Assembly: GCA_024642505.1 (NCBI GenBank)
Contig: JAHEAZ010000002.1
Span: 1-64,000, forward strand
Reading direction: 5' to 3'
Origin: Gammaproteobacteria bacterium
Lineage (GTDB): Bacteria; Pseudomonadota; Gammaproteobacteria; Steroidobacterales; Steroidobacteraceae
Length of the DNA stretch: 64,000 nucleotides
Shown in pieces: positions 21,939 through 31,555 of this stretch. Every line of letters begins with the position of its first letter. The stretch's first letter is position 1. The notes beneath the pieces are model-generated. The model was not told where the DNA came from. It saw only the letters and a list, made by a program, of their open reading frames with translations, and did no database searches. The position numbers and the translations under genes were made by a program.

Positions 21939-23120
21939 ATGACACAGGATTCAATTGTCATCCTGTCGGCCAGGCGGACGCCGGTCGGCAGCTTCCAGGG
22001 CGCGTTCGCCAGCGTCAAGGCGACGGAACTCGGAACTGCAGCCATCCGCGGCGCAGTTGAGTCCAGCGGGCTCGCACCTGCCGATATCCAGGAAGTCATC
22101 ATGGGCTGCGTGCTGCCCGCGGGTCTCGGCCAGGGCCCGGCCCGGCAGAGCGCGCTCGGCGCGGGAATTCCGGACACGGTACCGGCCACTACGGTCAACA
22201 AGCTGTGCGGTTCGGCGATGAAGGCCATCATGATGGCCGCAGACAGCCTGCGCACCGGCGACATCGACATTGCCGTGGCCGGCGGCCTGGAATCCATGAC
22301 CAACGCCCCCTACCTGCTGCTGAAGGCGCGCGGAGGCTATCGCATGGGCCACGGCGAGATCTACGACCACATGTTCTATGACGGTCTGCAAAGCGCCTAC
22401 GACGGCAAGGCGATGGGCTGCTTTGCCGACGCCACGTCTGCCAAGTATGGCTTCACCCGCGAAATGCAGGACGCGTTCGCCACTGAGTCGGTGCAGCGTT
22501 CGCTGCGCGCCATCGAGTCCGGAGCCTTTGCCGCCGAGCTCGTTCCCGTCACGGTCAAGTCGCGCAAGGGCGAAGTGATCGTCGACAAGGACGAGACACC
22601 GTTCGCATGCGACATCAAGAAGATCCCGACCATGCGCCCAGCCTTCACCAAGGACGGCACCGTTACGGCGGCGAGTTCTTCGTCCATCTCCGATGGCGCG
22701 TCAGCAGTCGTGATGATGCGCGAGTCTGCGGCCAGGGCCAGGGGGCTGAAGCCGGTCGCCCGCCTGATCACCTATGCGAGTAACTCGCACGCGCCAGAAT
22801 GGTTCACCACTGCGCCTGTTGGCGCGATCAAGAAGGTGCTGGCCAAGACCGGCTGGAAGGCCGGGGACGTCGACCTTTACGAGATCAACGAGGCATTCGC
22901 CGCCGTGACCATGGCTGCAATGCACGACTGCGGACTCGATCACGCCAAGGTGAACGTCAACGGTGGCGCCTGTGCGCTCGGACATCCGATAGGCGCGACC
23001 GGCGCCCGCATCACCACCACCCTGATCCACGCTCTCGCCGCGCGCGGTCTGAAGCGCGGTGTTGCCGCGCTGTGCATCGGTGGTGGCGAGGCCACGGCGG
23101 TGGCCATCGAGATGATGTGA
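21939..23120 (+). CDS. acetyl-CoA C-acetyltransferase (thiolase)
   Basis: [20 protein letters not shown]...[18 protein letters not shown]...[20 protein letters not shown]...[15 protein letters not shown]. Confidence 0.93.
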   Translation: MTQDSIVILSARRTPVGSFQGAFASVKATELGTAAIRGAVESSGLAPADIQEVIMGCVLPAGLGQGPARQSALGAGIPDTVPATTVNKLCGSAMKAIMMAADSLRTGDIDIAVAGGLESMTNAPYLLLKARGGYRMGHGEIYDHMFYDGLQSAYDGKAMGCFADATSAKYGFTREMQDAFATESVQRSLRAIESGAFAAELVPVTVKSRKGEVIVDKDETPFACDIKKIPTMRPAFTKDGTVTAASSSSISDGASAVVMMRESAARARGLKPVARLITYASNSHAPEWFTTAPVGAIKKVLAKTGWKAGDVDLYEINEAFAAVTMAAMHDCGLDHAKVNVNGGACALGHPIGATGARITTTLIHALAARGLKRGVAALCIGGGEATAVAIEMM

Positions 23121-23130
23121 ACAACCGGGA

Positions 23131-23221
23131 AAAACCGGGGACAGTTTACTTAATTCGTTCCTGACGACTCGGGGCGGACCCGTACCAGCGGTATCGAATT
23201 AAGTAAACTGTCCCCGGTTTT
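23131..23221. repeat. 91-bp REP/MITE-like inverted-repeat element
   Basis: Perfect 27-nt terminal inverted repeats: AAAACCGGGGACAGTTTACTTAATTCG (23131-23157) and its reverse complement (23195-23221), separated by 37 nt. Confidence 0.85.
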
Positions 23222-23963
23222 CCTGGTTTTCGCCGCTTGCCGCTCTGCCGACGGTCGTCTCGAGCGGCAAGTCCGCCTGCTCATAGCCGCGACGGAAGTC
23301 CTCGATGTGACGGCGCATCCAGGATGCCGCTGCTTCGCAGTCCTGGCACTCGATAGCCTTAATCAGTGCCCGCTGCGCCGACGCGATGCGCCGGCGCGCC
23401 TGTGGCAAGCGGTCGATGATGATCGCCAGGCTTGGCTCGACCAGCTGAACCAGCGGCTCGTTCGCCATCACGAATACGGGGTTGCCCGACGCCGTGCCGA
23501 CGGCGCGGAAAAATTCTCCAACCAGCGCCACGGCAGCGCGCGCTGGACGGCGCTCGTAACCGAAATCGTCGACGATCCGCCGGATTGTCTCCAGCTGCGC
23601 TGGTTGCCGGCGCCGGGCCGCTGCGGCCGCGATATCGGGCTCGAGTGACAGCAGCGCCTCCCACACATCGGCGAAACGCGCGTCATGCAGCGTCAGTGCC
23701 TCGCGCAGGCCGCCGCCGACCGCTTCCACCGTCGGTCGCGTCACGAACAGCTTCTTGCCTCCCGAGCGGCGGACTATGAGTCCCGCCGACTGCAGGTTCC
23801 TGAGCGCCTCGCGAACGGTCGACCGGTTGACCCCGAACTGCTTCGCCAGCTCGGTTTCCGTTGGCAGGGCCTCGCCGTCCTTGAGGCGTCGCTCGAGGAT
23901 GCGGGCACGGATGGCCTCGGACAGGCGCAGGTAGGCTGGGTTGTGGCCCAGGGGCTCGAACAT
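23199..23963 (-). CDS. FadR-subfamily GntR transcriptional regulator
   Basis: LSEAIRARILERRLKDGEALPTETELAKQFGVNRSTVREALRNLQSAGLIVRRSGGKKLFVTRP wHTH plus an all-helical FCD-like C-terminal domain. The stop codon lies in the inverted repeat. Confidence 0.9.
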   Translation of the reverse strand: MFEPLGHNPAYLRLSEAIRARILERRLKDGEALPTETELAKQFGVNRSTVREALRNLQSAGLIVRRSGGKKLFVTRPTVEAVGGGLREALTLHDARFADVWEALLSLEPDIAAAAARRRQPAQLETIRRIVDDFGYERRPARAAVALVGEFFRAVGTASGNPVFVMANEPLVQLVEPSLAIIIDRLPQARRRIASAQRALIKAIECQDCEAAASWMRRHIEDFRRGYEQADLPLETTVGRAASGENQENRGQFT

Positions 23964-23994
23964 CACATTTCCGCCCTCTCAGCTTGATTGTCTG

Positions 23995-24007
23995 ATTGTC
24001 CGACAAT
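23995..24007. promoter_or_regulatory. candidate GntR operator between divergent GntR gene and acyl-CoA dehydrogenase operon
   Basis: ATTGTC-C-GACAAT perfect dyad (TnGTnnnACnA type), preceded by a tandem TGATTGTCTGATTGTC (23985-24000). Confidence 0.7.
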
Positions 24008-24050
24008 TATGATACGAGTTGCAAGCCGGACTTTTCTGGGGGGTTCCTTC

Positions 24051-25214
24051 ATGTTTGACCTGGAATTCAGTTTCGAACTGGGCCAACGGACCGAAGAGTT
24101 GCGGGAAGCCGTGCGCCACTTCGCCGAGCGGCGGATCGCGCCGCGTGCCCGCGAGATCGACCGCAGCAACCAGTTCCCACGTGACCTATGGCCGGAGCTT
24201 GGCGAAATGGGCCTGCTCGGCATCACGGTCGAGGAAGAATTCGGGGGTCTCGGCTACGGCTACCTGGAGCACGTTGTTGCCATGGAGGAAGTCAGTCGCG
24301 CATCCGCGTCCGTGGGCCTGTCCTACGGCGCCCACTCCAACCTTTGCGTCAACCAGATCCGCCGCTGGGGCACGGACGATCAGAAGCGCCGCTACCTGCC
24401 GGCACTGGTCTCCGGCCAACACCTTGGTGCGCTGGCCATGAGCGAGGCCGGGTCGGGCTCCGACGTCATCTCCATGCGCACGCGCGCCGAACCCAGCGGC
24501 GATGGCTACCTGCTGAACGGCAGCAAGATGTGGATCACCAACGGCGCCGAAGCCGAAACACTGGTCGTATACGCGTCGCTGGAGCCCGGCAGCGGCCCCA
24601 AGTCAGTGACGGCATTCATCGTCGAAAAGGACATGCCCGGGTTCTCGACCGCGCAGAAGCTGGACAAGCTCGGCATGCGTGGCTCCGACACTTGCGAGCT
24701 GAACTTCAACGACTGCCTGGTTCCGGCCGACAATGTGCTCGGTGAAGTCGGCGGCGGAGCCAGCGTACTGATGAGCGGACTGGACTACGAACGAGTCGTG
24801 CTGTCCGGCGGTCCGCTCGGCATCATGCGTGCCGCGCTTGACCTCGTCGTTCCCTACCTGCGTGATCGCAAGCAGTTTGGCCAGCCGATCGGCGACTTTC
24901 AGCTGATGCAGGCCAAGCTCGCGGACCTCTATACGTCCTTCAATTCCGCCCGTGCCTACTCCTACGCCGTGGCTCGCGCCTGCGACTCGGGCCGAACCAC
25001 GCGCTTCGACGCCGCCGCCTGCCTGATGCTGGCGTCCGAGAGCGGCGTCCGCGCCGGAATCGAAGCCATCCAGGCACTTGGCGGCAACGGCTATATCAAC
25101 GACTTCCCGGCGGGACGGCTGTTGCGCGATGCCAAGCTCTACGACATCGGCGCCGGCACCAACGAAATCCGGCGCATGCTGATTGGCAGGGAACTGCTGC
25201 GCGCCGCAGGCTGA
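24051..25214 (+). CDS. liuA: acyl-CoA dehydrogenase, isovaleryl-CoA dehydrogenase-like
   Basis: [46 protein letters not shown]...[14 protein letters not shown]...[43 protein letters not shown]. First gene of a liu-like operon. Confidence 0.9.
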   Translation: MFDLEFSFELGQRTEELREAVRHFAERRIAPRAREIDRSNQFPRDLWPELGEMGLLGITVEEEFGGLGYGYLEHVVAMEEVSRASASVGLSYGAHSNLCVNQIRRWGTDDQKRRYLPALVSGQHLGALAMSEAGSGSDVISMRTRAEPSGDGYLLNGSKMWITNGAEAETLVVYASLEPGSGPKSVTAFIVEKDMPGFSTAQKLDKLGMRGSDTCELNFNDCLVPADNVLGEVGGGASVLMSGLDYERVVLSGGPLGIMRAALDLVVPYLRDRKQFGQPIGDFQLMQAKLADLYTSFNSARAYSYAVARACDSGRTTRFDAAACLMLASESGVRAGIEAIQALGGNGYINDFPAGRLLRDAKLYDIGAGTNEIRRMLIGRELLRAAG

Positions 25215-25235
25215 CAGGATATCAGGAGACCCGTC

Positions 25236-26846
25236 ATGTCCAGGCTTCAAACCCGGGCCAACGTCCGCGCTGCCGATTTCCTCGAGAACGCGACCCACAT
25301 GTCCGGTCTCGTCGACGAACTGCGCTATCGCCTGGCGAGCACCGCGCGCGGCGGCGACGACAAGGCGCGCGACAAGCACACCGCCCGCGGCAAGCTGCTG
25401 CCGCGCGACCGCATCGAGACGCTGCTCGACCCGGCGAGCCCCTTCCTCGAGGTCGCGCCGCTGGCCGCCGACGGCCTGTACGGCGGCGACGCGCCAGCGG
25501 CAGGCATCGTGACCGGAATTGGCCAGGTTGGCGGCCGGCCGGTGATGGTGGTGGCGAACGACGCGACCGTGAAAGGCGGGACCTACTTCCCGATAACCGT
25601 GCGCAAGCACCTGCGGGCGCAGGAAATCGCGCTGGAAAATCGTCTGCCCTGCGTCTACCTGGTCGATTCCGGCGGCGCCTTCCTGCCGATGCAGGACGAG
25701 GTCTTCCCGGATCGCGAGCACTTCGGGCGGATCTTCTACAACCAGGCCCGCATGTCGGCCCTCGGCATTCCGCAGGTCGCGGTGGTGATGGGTTCCTGCA
25801 CCGCGGGGGGCGCCTACGTACCCGCCATGTGCGACGAGAGCATCATCGTGCGTAACCAGGGAACCATCTTCCTCGGCGGCCCGCCGCTGGTAAAGGCGGC
25901 GACCGGCGAAGTCGTCGACGCCGAGTCGCTCGGCGGCGGCGACGTGCACGCGCGCAGCTCCGGGGTCGTCGACCATCTTGCCGACAACGACGCACATGCA
26001 CTCGAACTGGCGCGTGGCGCCGTGGCAGCGCTCGACCCGGATCCGGCGCCCTGGCTCGTGCAACGCTCCCCTGAGGAGCCCGCAATGGACCCACAGGGCC
26101 TGTACGGCGTTGTGCCGTGCGACCTCAAGCAGCCCTACGACGTGCGCGAAGTAATCGGTCGCCTCGTCGATCGGTCCGAGTTCCACGAGTTCAAGGCGCT
26201 TTACGGCAAGACGCTGGTCTGCGGCTTCGCCCGGCTGTGGGGCTATCCGGTCGCAATCGTCGCCAACAGCGGCATCCTGTTCTCGGAATCGGCGCTGAAG
26301 GGAGCACACTTCGTGCAGCTGGCCAGTCGGCGCCGTACGCCGCTCCTGTTCCTGCAGAACATCACCGGCTTCATGGTCGGCCGGCGCTACGAGAACGCCG
26401 GCATTGCGCGCGACGGGGCAAAGATGGTCACTGCGGTCGCGTGCTCCACCGTGCCGAAGCTGACCGTGATCATCGGCGGCTCCTTCGGCGCCGGCAACTA
26501 CGCCATGTGCGGACGCGCCTATGGCGGCCGTTTCCTGTGGAGCTGGCCCAATGCGCGGATCTCGGTCATGGGCGGCGAGCAGGCCGCAAACGTGCTGGCG
26601 ACGGTCAGGCGCGATGGCGTGGAAGCCCGCGGCGGCAACTGGCCGGAGGCGGAACAGCAGGCATTTATCGAAGGTATTCGCGATCAGTACGAATCGCAGG
26701 GGCATCCCTACTACGCGACGGCGCGGCTGTGGGACGACGGCGTAATCGATCCGCTCGATACACGACGAATCCTGGCACTGGCGCTGGCCACCGCCGCGCG
26801 CGGCCCGGCGCCGGAGCCAGAACGTTACGGCATCTTCCGGATGTAG
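25236..26846 (+). CDS. liuB: methylcrotonoyl-CoA carboxylase carboxyltransferase (beta) subunit
   Basis: [47 protein letters not shown]...[16 protein letters not shown]...[41 protein letters not shown]. Confidence 0.93.
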   Translation: MSRLQTRANVRAADFLENATHMSGLVDELRYRLASTARGGDDKARDKHTARGKLLPRDRIETLLDPASPFLEVAPLAADGLYGGDAPAAGIVTGIGQVGGRPVMVVANDATVKGGTYFPITVRKHLRAQEIALENRLPCVYLVDSGGAFLPMQDEVFPDREHFGRIFYNQARMSALGIPQVAVVMGSCTAGGAYVPAMCDESIIVRNQGTIFLGGPPLVKAATGEVVDAESLGGGDVHARSSGVVDHLADNDAHALELARGAVAALDPDPAPWLVQRSPEEPAMDPQGLYGVVPCDLKQPYDVREVIGRLVDRSEFHEFKALYGKTLVCGFARLWGYPVAIVANSGILFSESALKGAHFVQLASRRRTPLLFLQNITGFMVGRRYENAGIARDGAKMVTAVACSTVPKLTVIIGGSFGAGNYAMCGRAYGGRFLWSWPNARISVMGGEQAANVLATVRRDGVEARGGNWPEAEQQAFIEGIRDQYESQGHPYYATARLWDDGVIDPLDTRRILALALATAARGPAPEPERYGIFRM

Positions 26847-26863
26847 GCATATCAGGTGCGGCC

Positions 26864-27667
26864 ATGAGTGATGACTCCCAGCTGGTTCGGGTAGGGCTTG
26901 ACGATCGCGGCGTCGCGACCCTCGTCATGAACCGCCCTGAGAAGCACAACGCGCTGTCAGCGGCGCTCATCGACTCGCTGTTGGCGGCACTGGCTGCTGT
27001 CGCTGCCGACGAGCGAACGCGGCTGGTCGTCATGGCCAGCGAGGGCGCTACTTTCTGCGCCGGCGCAGATATCGATGAAATGCGCCTTGCCGGCAAGGCG
27101 GCGCCCGCGGACAACGAGCGTGACGCGGCCAGGCTGGCGGACCTGCTCGCCCGGCTCGAGGGCCTGCCCAAGCCGACGATTGCGCGCGTCCAGGGAAACG
27201 CCTTCGGCGGTGCACTTGGCCTGATCGCCGCCTGCGACATCGCGGTCGCAGCAGAAACGGCCGTATTCGCGTTGACCGAAGTCCGCCTCGGTATCGTCCC
27301 GGCGATGATCTCTCCGTATATCGTACGGGCGATCGGACTACGTCAGGCGCAGCGCTACTGCCTCACCGGTGAACGCATCTCCGCGGCAACAGCCGAGCGC
27401 ATCGGCCTGCTGCACGGGGTCGTGGCTGCCGAGCAACTCGACCTCACCATTTCCGGGATCACCTCCAACCTGCTGCTCGGCGCGCCAGGCGCACAGGCCG
27501 AAGCCAAACTACTGCTACGCCGCATCGCCGGCCGAACCGACGCCGCCGACGCGCAACTCCGGGCAGATACGGCCCGCTGGATCGCGCGCCTGCGCTCCGC
27601 CGACGAAGGCCGCGAGGGGCTGGCGGCGTTCCTCGACAGGCGCGCACCATCCTGGAGGAAGACCTGA
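26864..27667 (+). CDS. liuC: enoyl-CoA hydratase, methylglutaconyl-CoA hydratase-like
   Basis: LDDRGVATLVMNRPEKHNALSAALIDSL...GATFCAGADIDEM...GNAFGGALGLIAACDIAVAAETAVFALTEVRLGIVPAMISPYIV. ATG at 26864; the longer ORF from 26117 is spurious upstream. Confidence 0.88.
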   Translation: MSDDSQLVRVGLDDRGVATLVMNRPEKHNALSAALIDSLLAALAAVAADERTRLVVMASEGATFCAGADIDEMRLAGKAAPADNERDAARLADLLARLEGLPKPTIARVQGNAFGGALGLIAACDIAVAAETAVFALTEVRLGIVPAMISPYIVRAIGLRQAQRYCLTGERISAATAERIGLLHGVVAAEQLDLTISGITSNLLLGAPGAQAEAKLLLRRIAGRTDAADAQLRADTARWIARLRSADEGREGLAAFLDRRAPSWRKT

Positions 27668-27668
27668 C

Positions 27669-29648
27669 ATGTTCCGGCGCATCCTGATCGCGAACCGCGG
27701 CGAGATCGCCTGCCGTGTCATCGCCACCTGCAAGCGACTTGGTATACACACGATCGCTGTCTTTTCCGAGGCCGACCGGCACGCACGGCACGTCCGCCTC
27801 GCCGACGAGGCTCATCTCGTCGGCCCGGCCCCGGCGAGCCAGTCTTATCTGGACGTTGCGAAGATCATCCAGGTAGCGCAGGTAAGCGGGGCCGAGGCGG
27901 TCCATCCCGGCTACGGCTTCCTGTCCGAGAACCGCGAATTCGCCGCGGCCTGCGCCGGGGCGGGCATAGAGTTCATCGGGCCGACGCCGGACACGATCCG
28001 GCGCATGGGCCTCAAGCACGAGGCAAAGTCGCTGGCGGAGGCCGCCGGCGTGCCGGTCGTTCCCGGCTATCACGGCGACGACACGACACCGGCTACACTC
28101 GCGCGCGAGGCCCGGCGCATCGGCTTTCCACTGCTGGTCAAGGCGGTAGCGGGAGGCGGCGGCAAGGGCATGCGCGTCGTTCGTTCGATCGCAGAACTGG
28201 CCGATGCGGTCGCGGCGGCTGGCAGCGAGGCTGCCACTTCATTTCGCGACAGCCGCATCCTGCTGGAGCGCTATGTCGATCGCCCACGTCACATCGAAGT
28301 CCAGGTATTTGGCGACAGCCACGGATCCTGCGTACACCTGTTCGAGCGCGAGTGTTCGATCCAGCGGCGCTACCAGAAGATCATCGAGGAGTCGCCGTCA
28401 CCTTTCGTCACACCCGAACTGCGTGAACGCATGACTGCCGCCGCTGTCCGCGTTGCCACCTCGGTTGGCTACGTCAATGCGGGCACGGTTGAATTCATCG
28501 TCGGTCCCGATCGGGACTTCTATTTCCTGGAGATGAACACACGGCTGCAGGTCGAACATCCGGTGACCGAGGCGGTGACCGGCCTCGACCTGGTGGAGTG
28601 GCAGCTGGCCGTCGCCGCCGGCCAACCGTTGCCGCGGCGACAGGAGCAGCTTGCCCAATCCGGTCACGCCATCGAGGCGCGAATCTACAGCGAGGATCCC
28701 CAGCGTGGCTTCCTGCCGGCGGTCGGCCTCGTCCAGAGATTCGCCTTCCCGCCCGAGGACGGCAGCTGGCGCGTCGATCGTGGTGTCGACGACGGCGACG
28801 TTGTCGAAGTGCACTACGACCCGATGATCGCCAAGGCGATCGCCACGGACGCCAACCGGATTGGCGCAATCGGGCGGATGCAGCGGTCGCTGGCGCGAAC
28901 CGCCGTATTCGGGCCCGCCACCAATCTCGCGCTATTGCGTCGCATCGTTGCCCACCCGGATTTCGCCGCAGGCGCCATGGACACCGGCTACCTCGACCGG
29001 CACATTGAAGACCTCCTCAGGCCCGCCGGACCTCCGGGCAAAGCTGCGCTGCTCGCGAGCGCACGCTACGCGCTGGAATCGATGGCCGATGCGTCGCGCA
29101 GCATCCATCCGGCAGGGTCGCCGTGGACTGGCGCCGACGGCTGGCGGACGGGTGCACTCGGCGGAAGCACAATCGGCCTGGCCACGCCCGATTTCCTGCG
29201 CATCCGGGCGCGCCGGCAAGGCGACAGGATCGATGTCACCGGCGATGGACTTGAGGCCGGCGCAGTTGTCATGACTGGCGAGCACGATGCGGTGACGGTG
29301 TCCGGTCCGACGGTGAACGCCGAGCTGACGGTCGTCGGTTTTGGCCGCCGGCTGGTCGTGACCGAGGAGCTGACTCATGAGATCGAGCTGGTTCACCCCT
29401 GGCCCTTCGAAACCGGACCGGACGAAGCCGACACGCATCCCGCATCTCCGCTCCCGGGCAGGGTCGTCGCGTTGCACGTGTCCATGGGCCAGGAGGTGGC
29501 GGCGGGCGACGCGCTCGCCGTGGTCGAAGGCATGAAGATGCAGCACACCATCCGTGCCGCCCGCGCCGGTCGGGTCGACCGCTTGCGCGTCGCGGAGGGT
29601 GACCTGGTGGACGCCGACGCCGTGTTGTTCGAGATTACTCCGCACTGA
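27669..29648 (+). CDS. liuD: methylcrotonoyl-CoA carboxylase biotin-containing (alpha) subunit
   Basis: MFRRILIANRGEIACRVIATCKRLGIHTIAVFSEAD...CSIQRRYQKIIEESPSP...EMNTRLQVEHPVTEAVTGLDLVEWQL...ALAVVEGMKMQHTIRA (biotinyl Lys). Confidence 0.94.
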   Translation: MFRRILIANRGEIACRVIATCKRLGIHTIAVFSEADRHARHVRLADEAHLVGPAPASQSYLDVAKIIQVAQVSGAEAVHPGYGFLSENREFAAACAGAGIEFIGPTPDTIRRMGLKHEAKSLAEAAGVPVVPGYHGDDTTPATLAREARRIGFPLLVKAVAGGGGKGMRVVRSIAELADAVAAAGSEAATSFRDSRILLERYVDRPRHIEVQVFGDSHGSCVHLFERECSIQRRYQKIIEESPSPFVTPELRERMTAAAVRVATSVGYVNAGTVEFIVGPDRDFYFLEMNTRLQVEHPVTEAVTGLDLVEWQLAVAAGQPLPRRQEQLAQSGHAIEARIYSEDPQRGFLPAVGLVQRFAFPPEDGSWRVDRGVDDGDVVEVHYDPMIAKAIATDANRIGAIGRMQRSLARTAVFGPATNLALLRRIVAHPDFAAGAMDTGYLDRHIEDLLRPAGPPGKAALLASARYALESMADASRSIHPAGSPWTGADGWRTGALGGSTIGLATPDFLRIRARRQGDRIDVTGDGLEAGAVVMTGEHDAVTVSGPTVNAELTVVGFGRRLVVTEELTHEIELVHPWPFETGPDEADTHPASPLPGRVVALHVSMGQEVAAGDALAVVEGMKMQHTIRAARAGRVDRLRVAEGDLVDADAVLFEITPH

Positions 29649-29927
29649 GGCGCCTCCCCTTTCCAGCGGAAACCAGCGCTACTTGAGGTGCGGGCTACGC
29701 CGACCCATCCTGCCGCACCAAGTCCTGTTTTCGGCGACCCGTTTCTCCCTAATTGTGTTGCAGCGCAATACGCGCTAACGTGCCGCCGTTATTGGCTTGT
29801 TGGCATATTTTTTTGCAGCCGCAACAGCCACGGGGCCCGCGGAACGACCGGTAGTGCTCCGAGCCCTGCGTCCGGGGCTGGCCAGTTTCGCGGCTGGGAT
29901 GAAACGTCAGAACAAGGGGCTCAACCA

Positions 29928-30689
29928 ATGCTCATCAAGGACAAGGTAATAGCGATCACTGGCGGCGGTCGCGGACTCGGGCGCGCAATGGCCCTCGCGT
30001 TCGCCGCCAAGGGCGGGCACGTCGCGCTGCTGGACCTCAACCAGGAGGATCTCGACGAAACCCGTGCGCTATTGGCCGACAAGGGAATCCGCGCCTGCGG
30101 GTACATCACCAACGTGGCCCAGGAAGCTGACGTCATTCGCTCGCTGGACGCCGTAGTGCGCGATTTTGGCCGCCTCGACGTGATGATCAACAACGCTGGC
30201 ATCACCAAGGACGGCCTGCTGGTCAAGGCCAAGGACGGCCAGGTGGTCTCCAAGATGAGCATGGAACAATGGAACGCCGTCATCGCGGTCGACCTGACCG
30301 GCGTCTTCCTGGGAGCGCGTGAGGCAGCCGAGCGCATGATCAAGCTTGGTAGCGGCGGCGTTATCATCAACATCACGTCAATCTCGCGCGATGGCAACAT
30401 GGGGCAGACCAACTACTCCGCGGCCAAGGCCGGCGTTGCCGCCATGACCGTAGTCTGGTCGAAGGAATTGGCGCGCCATGGCATCCGCACCGGCGCCATC
30501 GCGCCGGGATTCTGCGCCACCGAGATCCTTACTTCGATGAAGCCCGAGGTGCTTGAAAAGGTGACGGCGCCGGTGCCGCTCAAGCGTCTGGGTCAGCCCG
30601 ACGAAGTTGCCCATACCGCGATCTACATTGCGGAAAATGACTTTTTCAGCGGGCGCGTGGTCGAAATCGATGGCGGGCTGCGCCTGTAG
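29928..30689 (+). CDS. SDR family oxidoreductase (FabG-like)
   Basis: MLIKDKVIAITGGGRGLGRAMALAFAAKG...NNAGITKDGLL...NYSAAKAGVAAMTVVWSKELARHGIRTGAIAPGF. Confidence 0.88.
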   Translation: MLIKDKVIAITGGGRGLGRAMALAFAAKGGHVALLDLNQEDLDETRALLADKGIRACGYITNVAQEADVIRSLDAVVRDFGRLDVMINNAGITKDGLLVKAKDGQVVSKMSMEQWNAVIAVDLTGVFLGAREAAERMIKLGSGGVIINITSISRDGNMGQTNYSAAKAGVAAMTVVWSKELARHGIRTGAIAPGFCATEILTSMKPEVLEKVTAPVPLKRLGQPDEVAHTAIYIAENDFFSGRVVEIDGGLRL

Positions 30690-30715
30690 AAGCTGGTAAC
30701 GATAGGGAGACGCTG

Positions 30716-31483
30716 ATGAATCTCGGCAGTGCGCGCGCAGTCGTCACGGGCGGAGCGAGCGGACTCGGCCTGGCCGTAGCTCGCTGCATCGTCGATGCCG
30801 GCGGCCAGGTCACCTTGCTGGACATCCAGAAGGAAGCCGGTTATGCAGCGGCCGCAGCGCTAGGCAGCCCCGCGGCATTCACTCGATGCGACGTAACAGA
30901 TGAAGCTGCTGTCGAAGCGGCCGTCAGATCCGCGGCCGAACGAATGAGCGGCCTGACGCTGGCCGTCTCCTGCGCAGGCATCGCCACGCCAGGCAAGCTG
31001 CTCGGCCGCCACGGGCCGCTGAGTGCCGACCTGTTCAGGCGCGTGCTCACCATCAACGTCGTCGGCACCTTCAACCTCGGCCGCGTCGCCGCCGATCTGA
31101 TGCAGCACAACGAACCCGAGACCGGCGGCGAACGCGGCGTCATCGTCCATACCGCATCCGTCGCCGCCTACGAGGGACAGATCGGTCAGGTCGCCTACTC
31201 CGCCTCCAAGGCGGCGGTCGTCGGCATGGTGCTACCCATGGCACGCGAACTCGCCCGCTTCGGCATCCGGGTAATGGCGATCGCGCCCGGAGTCTTCATG
31301 ACGCCCATGCTGGCCGGCTTGCCGCAGGATGCACAGGATTCACTGGGCACGCAGGTGCCCTTCCCGCCGCGGCTTGGACGGCCAGACGAATTTGCCGGAC
31401 TGGTGGCCGCAATCTACGGCAACGCGATGCTGAACGGTGAAACGATCCGTCTCGACGGAGCGATCCGCATGCAACCGAAGTAG
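30716..31483 (+). CDS. SDR family NAD-dependent 3-hydroxyacyl-CoA dehydrogenase (HSD10-like)
   Basis: ARAVVTGGASGLGLAVARCIVDAGGQVTLLDIQ...HTASVAAYEGQIGQVAYSASKAAVVGMVLPMARELARFGIRVMAIAPGVFMTPMLAGLP...MLNGETIRLDGAIRMQPK. Confidence 0.86.
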   Translation: MNLGSARAVVTGGASGLGLAVARCIVDAGGQVTLLDIQKEAGYAAAAALGSPAAFTRCDVTDEAAVEAAVRSAAERMSGLTLAVSCAGIATPGKLLGRHGPLSADLFRRVLTINVVGTFNLGRVAADLMQHNEPETGGERGVIVHTASVAAYEGQIGQVAYSASKAAVVGMVLPMARELARFGIRVMAIAPGVFMTPMLAGLPQDAQDSLGTQVPFPPRLGRPDEFAGLVAAIYGNAMLNGETIRLDGAIRMQPK

Positions 31484-31555
31484 ATCGGCCGCCGCCAGCA
31501 ACAACCTGCCGCGACGGACGTATAATCCGCGGCTCTCCCATTGAGGGGCCGATCA

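Noticed and set aside
24603-26705. 700-aa minus-strand ORF
   Set aside because: Antisense shadow of the acyl-CoA dehydrogenase and MCC beta genes in GC-rich DNA; Arg/His/Gly-rich with no recognisable domain.
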